This document shows positions 5,792 through 9,446 of a stretch of 9,446 bases of DNA, piece after piece. The stretch spans positions 1 through 9,446 of the forward strand of contig CAKRTY010000040.1 in assembly GCA_934402125.1 (NCBI GenBank). The letters are read 5' to 3'. The notes beneath the pieces are model-generated. The model was not told the DNA's origin. It made no database searches and saw nothing but the letters and a program-made list of their open reading frames with translations. Position 1 is the first letter of the stretch, and each line of letters begins with the position of its first letter. The DNA is from an uncultured Anaerosacchariphilus sp. GTDB lineage: Bacteria; Bacillota; Clostridia; Lachnospirales; Lachnospiraceae. The position numbers and the translations under genes were made by a program.

Positions 5792-8464
5792 AACAAAGGA
5801 TTGAGAAGATTATTGCTGGTCATCTGGATACTGGCGGGAGTATACGCAGGGTGGCAGGGCATTCAAAAGAATACGGTTTCTCTGGATTCCTTGCTGGGCT
5901 TCTGTACAGCCGCAGAGGGCAGGACAGTTTCCGGCTGGTATGAAGGAAAGGACACGGTCATTGCGCGGATAGAGAAGAACGGCGCTATCAGCGGGACCTA
6001 CCGGTTCCGGACCGTGAAGAAGTCCACCATGTACAATATCCGGGGTATGGCGGCCGGTGAAACTTATGTCTATGTCCTGCGGGATCGAAAGGACGCCTAT
6101 ACCGGAGAGCTTCTGTCCCAGGAGCTGGTGGTGCTGGATTTTGAGAATCATTTCCGGAAGGAAAAGAAGGTATTTACCCTGACTCCGGAGGAGAATCATA
6201 CCTTTGGCTGGATCAACGCCACGGGCGATACGATTACCCTGATTTCCACCGATAAAAATGAAACCCAGGCTATCCGCAGCAGCTATGAATTCGGAGCGGT
6301 GTTGGACGACACCCTTTCGCTGAAGAATACAAGAACCTATCCCCTGAAGACCGGGGAAGGCGTCTATAAGGCTATGGGCAACAGCACAAATCTGGTCTAT
6401 ATCTCCGATTCGGGCAAGGTATATTTCGCAGATGAGGAAACCGTGTACGAGGTGTATCCGGCCAGAACCCTGGAGACGCTCATGTACCCGACCTTCATTG
6501 CCTACGCGGAAAGCGGATACATCTATCTGGGCGAGCATGAGAGCGGAGATATCAGCCGTCTGAATCTGTCGGACGGTTCCGAGGAGACGCTGCTTGGAGG
6601 CAGCAGCCCCTTCGGCGGATCCAGTGTGTATACGCCGCGTGATATCGCAGCCATGTCCATGTCGGGGCTCAATACCTTTACGGCCCTGGTGAAGAACGGA
6701 CAGGACACGGACTTCCATTTCCTGGTATGCGAGGACGGCAGCGGCGCAGTGCTGAACAGTCTGCATTACGGCCCGTTGGCGATTCTCTGGTTCATACTGA
6801 AGCAGTGGCTGATCTATGGAGTCATCGCCCTGGCGGCCGTACTGATGCTGGGAATGTTTTCCAGCGCTATCCGGGGCGGCCATACGATTATGGAGCGCCT
6901 GCTGAGCGCGACCATTCCGCTGCTGGCTCTGACCATGATTCTGTTTGGTTACATTTCCTTTCAGTATTACGGCAGCGCCATCGACGAGAATTTTGAAAAA
7001 CAGGTAATGGACGAGGGCAATATGCTGGCGGCTCTCTTCGGACAGGAATCCTTTCAGGAAATCGAATATCCCTACGATTATTCCACAGAGGCTTATCGTT
7101 ACTTAAGCCAGCAGCTGGCCACCCGCGAGCTCTATACCCGGGTTCTCTATTACGAGAGCGGTGAGATTTACGTGGGTGTGGATAAGAACAGCCCCTGCTT
7201 CTACCCCGGCGAGATTCTGATGAATCTTCCGGCGGAGACGTTGTATAAACGGGCGGCTCTTACCGGAGAGTCGGTAAACGGCGTAATTACGGATCAGCAG
7301 GGACGGCGTCTGGTGTGTATCACCCCGGTGGGCGGTCTGTCCGGCGAAACCGTGTACCTTCTGGAGACCGGCGTCTATACGGCGAATATTTCAGCTTATA
7401 CAGCCAACTATGTGAAGGATTTCGCAGTAGTCTGCGCGGCCTTCCTGGTTATCGTACTGGTGATGCTGATGGTGCTGTTTTACCGGATCCTTGCTCCCAT
7501 CGGAGAAATCAAGCGGGAAATGCAGCTGTTTGCGGACGGCGACCGGAGTATCCGGATCCGCAGTACCTCTGAGGACGAGCTTACAGGTATCACCCAGGTC
7601 TTCAATAAGATGGCCGACGATATCAATGTGCAGATTGTCAGTTTGGAGCGGATGAGCGAGACCTATTATCACTTTGTACCGCCCAGTATGATTGGACTCC
7701 TGGGACAGGATAATCTGGCTTCCCTGACGCTGGGAAGCAGTGTAAAGGGTAATTTTGCCGTGATGAATGTGCGGCTTTATCCGGAGGAATCCCTGTCCCT
7801 GGAACAGAAGGAGGCTCTGATGAACCGGTTCTTTAGTACCGTTAACCGGTTTGCGAAGCAGAGCGAGATGGTTTCGATTGTAGATGACGCCAATCTTCAG
7901 AGCATGATCCTGATTTGCAAGGAGGGCGCGGAGGCAGCCGCCCTGGCCGCCCTGACGATTCTGGCCCGGATTGACGCGGAAAACCGTCTCTATGGAGCAG
8001 AGGGACAGCTGGACGTGGCCTTTGTGGTGGATCAGACCGATGTATTCTTCGGTATCTGTGGCGACGAGGAGCGTTATATACCGGTGGTGCTGGCTCCGGA
8101 ATTCGAAAAGCTCCTGGAGCACGCGGAATTCCTGCGGAGCATGGGAAGCCGCTTCCTGATGACAGAAGCAGCCGGAGAAAAGCTGGGAAGCGCCACGAGA
8201 TACGCGAGACGCTATGTGGGCCGTCTGAAGACGGAGGATCTGGATATCGGTCTTGTGGATATGTATGACGAAAAGGGCGCGGACGAGGTGCGCGTGATGA
8301 AACAGAGTCAGCACGCCTTTGACAAAGCCATGGAGCTTTACGAAAAGGGCTTCTACTATGAGGCAAAGAACCTGTACGCGCGGGTATTGCGGGAAAATCC
8401 CGGGGATATGGCTGCGAAGTATTATATCTTCCGCTGCGAGGCATTACAGGCAGAAGAGAAGTAA
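5789..8464 (+). CDS. Transmembrane receptor: outer sensor domains, HAMP, degenerate class III cyclase-like domain, TPR
   Basis: 891 residues. Helix 1 is at about 7-25, followed by a large outer domain (26-329) with propeller-like strands (SGYIYLGEHESGDISRLNL). Helices 2 and 3 (about 338-358 and 371-395) are separated by a short basic loop. A second outer domain (396-544) has a Cache/PAS-like look, then helix 4 (545-566) and a HAMP (566-618; ILAPIGEIKREM, EDELTGITQVFNKMADDI). Residues 626-800 follow the class III adenylate/guanylate cyclase plan: YYHFVPPSMIGLLG at 626-639, the strand FAVMNVR at 656-662, and VFFGICGDEER at 752-762. The first metal-binding Asp of the usual FxDIR is Asn660, and the usual catalytic Asn and Arg (VNxAxR) align with Glu773 and Glu777, so cyclase activity is unlikely. 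Residues 843-889 form at least one TPR (AMELYEKGFYYEAKNLYARVL). Likely role: transmit an outer signal through protein contacts. Starts 12 bases after gene 3. Confidence 0.8.
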   Translation: MNKGLRRLLLVIWILAGVYAGWQGIQKNTVSLDSLLGFCTAAEGRTVSGWYEGKDTVIARIEKNGAISGTYRFRTVKKSTMYNIRGMAAGETYVYVLRDRKDAYTGELLSQELVVLDFENHFRKEKKVFTLTPEENHTFGWINATGDTITLISTDKNETQAIRSSYEFGAVLDDTLSLKNTRTYPLKTGEGVYKAMGNSTNLVYISDSGKVYFADEETVYEVYPARTLETLMYPTFIAYAESGYIYLGEHESGDISRLNLSDGSEETLLGGSSPFGGSSVYTPRDIAAMSMSGLNTFTALVKNGQDTDFHFLVCEDGSGAVLNSLHYGPLAILWFILKQWLIYGVIALAAVLMLGMFSSAIRGGHTIMERLLSATIPLLALTMILFGYISFQYYGSAIDENFEKQVMDEGNMLAALFGQESFQEIEYPYDYSTEAYRYLSQQLATRELYTRVLYYESGEIYVGVDKNSPCFYPGEILMNLPAETLYKRAALTGESVNGVITDQQGRRLVCITPVGGLSGETVYLLETGVYTANISAYTANYVKDFAVVCAAFLVIVLVMLMVLFYRILAPIGEIKREMQLFADGDRSIRIRSTSEDELTGITQVFNKMADDINVQIVSLERMSETYYHFVPPSMIGLLGQDNLASLTLGSSVKGNFAVMNVRLYPEESLSLEQKEALMNRFFSTVNRFAKQSEMVSIVDDANLQSMILICKEGAEAAALAALTILARIDAENRLYGAEGQLDVAFVVDQTDVFFGICGDEERYIPVVLAPEFEKLLEHAEFLRSMGSRFLMTEAAGEKLGSATRYARRYVGRLKTEDLDIGLVDMYDEKGADEVRVMKQSQHAFDKAMELYEKGFYYEAKNLYARVLRENPGDMAAKYYIFRCEALQAEEK

Positions 8465-8470
8465 CTGGTT

Positions 8471-8488
8471 GGAGGAAAGAAAGGAATG
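8471..8488 (+). promoter_or_regulatory. Shine-Dalgarno of gene 5
   Basis: GGAGG at 8471-8475 is 10 bases before the ATG at 8486; a nearer AAGGA (8481-8485) abuts the start. The region begins right after the gene 4 stop at 8462-8464. Confidence 0.65.
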
Positions 8489-9446
8489 GGAAGTCTGTTT
8501 AAGCTTATAGCAAATGGGATAGCCCGTATGTCTCAGGGAATACAGGGTTCCTATGCTTTCACATTGCTGGGAAAGGCATTTATAAGGCTCCGTACCGCGG
8601 TTATGAATCCCTTCCAGAGGGTAGTACGCCGGGTACAGCAGCTCTTCAACGCCAATATTATCACATCCAAGCTGGTAACGCCCATCAATGCAAAGGTCCG
8701 GAAGGTTTTAAACGGCGAGGCCAAATCTCCCGAGGATTATTACACAGTTGGAAGATTCTGGATCTCGAAAATGCTGGTTTACCTGCTGATTCTGGCCGGG
8801 TGCGCAGCGGTATTTATCTATTTCAACTGGATAGCGGCCCCCCTTTCCGATACTACGGCGTCGGAAAATGTGACCACCACCGTCTACTATGATTACGACG
8901 ATGTGAAGCTGGGAGAATATACCGGGAAAGCCAATATCCGGGCGGCCAACGGCAAGGTGGTGTATACGGGAGATATTTCCGCAGGTGTGTGCAAGGGCAA
9001 TGGAAAGCTGTGGAACCAGGACGGTGTGCTGGTATACGAGGGCGGTTTTGAAAACAACTGCTTCAGCGGAACCGGAACCCTGTACGGGGCCAACGGCGCG
9101 GCGCGGTACACCGGGGAATTTAAAGACAATCAGTTTTCCGGCAGCGGCGTTCTGTATTTTGAAAACAAGAGCATAGAGTATACAGGCAATTTTGAAAACG
9201 GAGCCTTCCAGGGCGAAGGAACCCTCTATAACGAGGACGGAGCCGTAATCTATGAAGGAGAGTTCCAGAACGGCGTCTATCACGGAACAGGCGTCAGCTA
9301 TTATGACAGCGGCGTGAAGCAATACGAGGGAGAGTTTTATCTGGGACGCTTCCAGGGAAGGGGAACCTCCTATGACGCGTCGGGCCGGAAGCTATTTGAA
9401 GGCCAGTTTGCCAGAGGCGGGATTCAGTGCGAGGCGCTTCTGGGAC
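8486..9446 (+). CDS. Membrane-anchored MORN-repeat protein (3' end missing)
   Basis: The frame is open to the right edge, giving 320 residues without a stop. Residues 1-95 have no signal peptide but contain an amphipathic, Arg-rich stretch (FIRLRTAVMNPFQRVVRRVQ, about 32-51). One membrane helix lies at about 96-117 (MLVYLLILAGCAAVFIYF). The N-terminal side is basic and the C-terminal side (APLSDTTASENVTTT) is not, so by the positive-inside rule the repeats lie outside the cell. From residue 160 to the edge there are MORN-type repeats of the form YxGxFxNGxFxGxGTLYxxDG. MORN repeats usually mediate protein or lipid contact and can be long rigid scaffolds. The N-terminal region could bind the membrane surface or a cytoplasmic partner. 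It starts 21 bases after gene 4 and belongs to the same operon. The function is unknown; an envelope scaffold is inferred. Confidence 0.8.
   Translation, partial: MGSLFKLIANGIARMSQGIQGSYAFTLLGKAFIRLRTAVMNPFQRVVRRVQQLFNANIITSKLVTPINAKVRKVLNGEAKSPEDYYTVGRFWISKMLVYLLILAGCAAVFIYFNWIAAPLSDTTASENVTTTVYYDYDDVKLGEYTGKANIRAANGKVVYTGDISAGVCKGNGKLWNQDGVLVYEGGFENNCFSGTGTLYGANGAARYTGEFKDNQFSGSGVLYFENKSIEYTGNFENGAFQGEGTLYNEDGAVIYEGEFQNGVYHGTGVSYYDSGVKQYEGEFYLGRFQGRGTSYDASGRKLFEGQFARGGIQCEALLG
8963..9446 (+). repeat. Tandem 24-residue (72-base) MORN-type repeats in gene 5
   Basis: Units begin with an aromatic residue followed by (T/E)G at bases 8963, 9035, 9107, 9179, 9251, 9323 and 9395, an exact 72-base spacing with no insertion or deletion. 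The seventh unit diverges (FEGQFARGG, then IQCEALLG), suggesting the array ends near the window edge. The repeats are conserved at protein level and only loosely at DNA level. Confidence 0.85.

Noticed and set aside
5810..6883. A 357-codon open frame on the minus strand opposite gene 4.
   Set aside because: It lies wholly antisense to a gene with clear domains, has no recognisable motif, and results from the codon bias of the + strand. The same holds for the other long minus-strand frames (906-1526, 2166-2921, 2989-3621, 4823-5509, 7391-8314, 8708-9322).
6727..6996. Short + strand frames inside genes 1, 2, 3, 4 and 5.
   Set aside because: They overlap well-supported genes in other frames and encode Arg/Gly/Ser-rich, featureless products typical of shadow frames.
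7664..8257. An active adenylate cyclase.
   Set aside because: The metal-binding Asp and the catalytic Asn and Arg are replaced (Asn660, Glu773, Glu777 by motif alignment).
8465..8485. A terminator or promoter between genes 4 and 5, or in the other gaps.
   Set aside because: The gaps are 12 to 21 bases and are filled by Shine-Dalgarno sequences; no hairpin with a T run is present.

Overview
The window is one uninterrupted run of five genes, all on the + strand. They are joined by an 11-base overlap and gaps of only 12 to 21 bases, with no intergenic stretch long enough for a promoter or terminator. It reads as the interior of a single operon: the first gene has lost its 5' end and the last its 3' end at the window edges. 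By eye the DNA is moderately GC-rich, with good Shine-Dalgarno sequences before every visible start. The proteins carry features typical of low-G+C Gram-positive surface proteins, and the whole suggests a Clostridia genome, probably Lachnospiraceae or a close relative. That assignment is inferred from style, not from any marker gene.

Layout: (1) bases 1-3092, a large surface protein of at least eight chitobiase/hexosaminidase C-terminal-type beta-sandwich repeats, a stalk-like C-terminal domain and one C-terminal membrane helix. (2) 3082-4869, a soluble 595-residue protein whose N-terminus resembles proteins encoded beside phage-tail-like contractile injection systems, ending in a bacterial Ig-like domain. 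(3) 4886-5776, a 296-residue protein with a domain that can be read as a degenerate protein kinase, followed by one membrane helix. (4) 5789-8464, an 891-residue receptor: a membrane anchor, a propeller-like outer domain, a second outer (Cache-like) domain between two helices, HAMP, a class III nucleotide-cyclase-like domain lacking key catalytic residues, and a C-terminal TPR. (5) 8486 to the window end, a protein with a cationic N-terminal region, one membrane helix and a row of 24-residue MORN-type repeats predicted to lie outside the cell.

Taken together, four of the five products are membrane anchored, several carry large outer repeat domains, and the two domains that resemble signalling enzymes (kinase-like and cyclase-like) both look catalytically dead. 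The best guess is a cell-envelope-anchored assembly that senses something outside and passes it on by protein contacts, possibly an accessory module of a contractile injection system or another secretion machine. The core genes of such a machine (sheath, tube, spike, AAA+ ATPase) are not in the window, so that link rests mainly on gene 2 and is unproven. No RNA genes, mobile elements, CRISPR arrays or clear terminators were seen.
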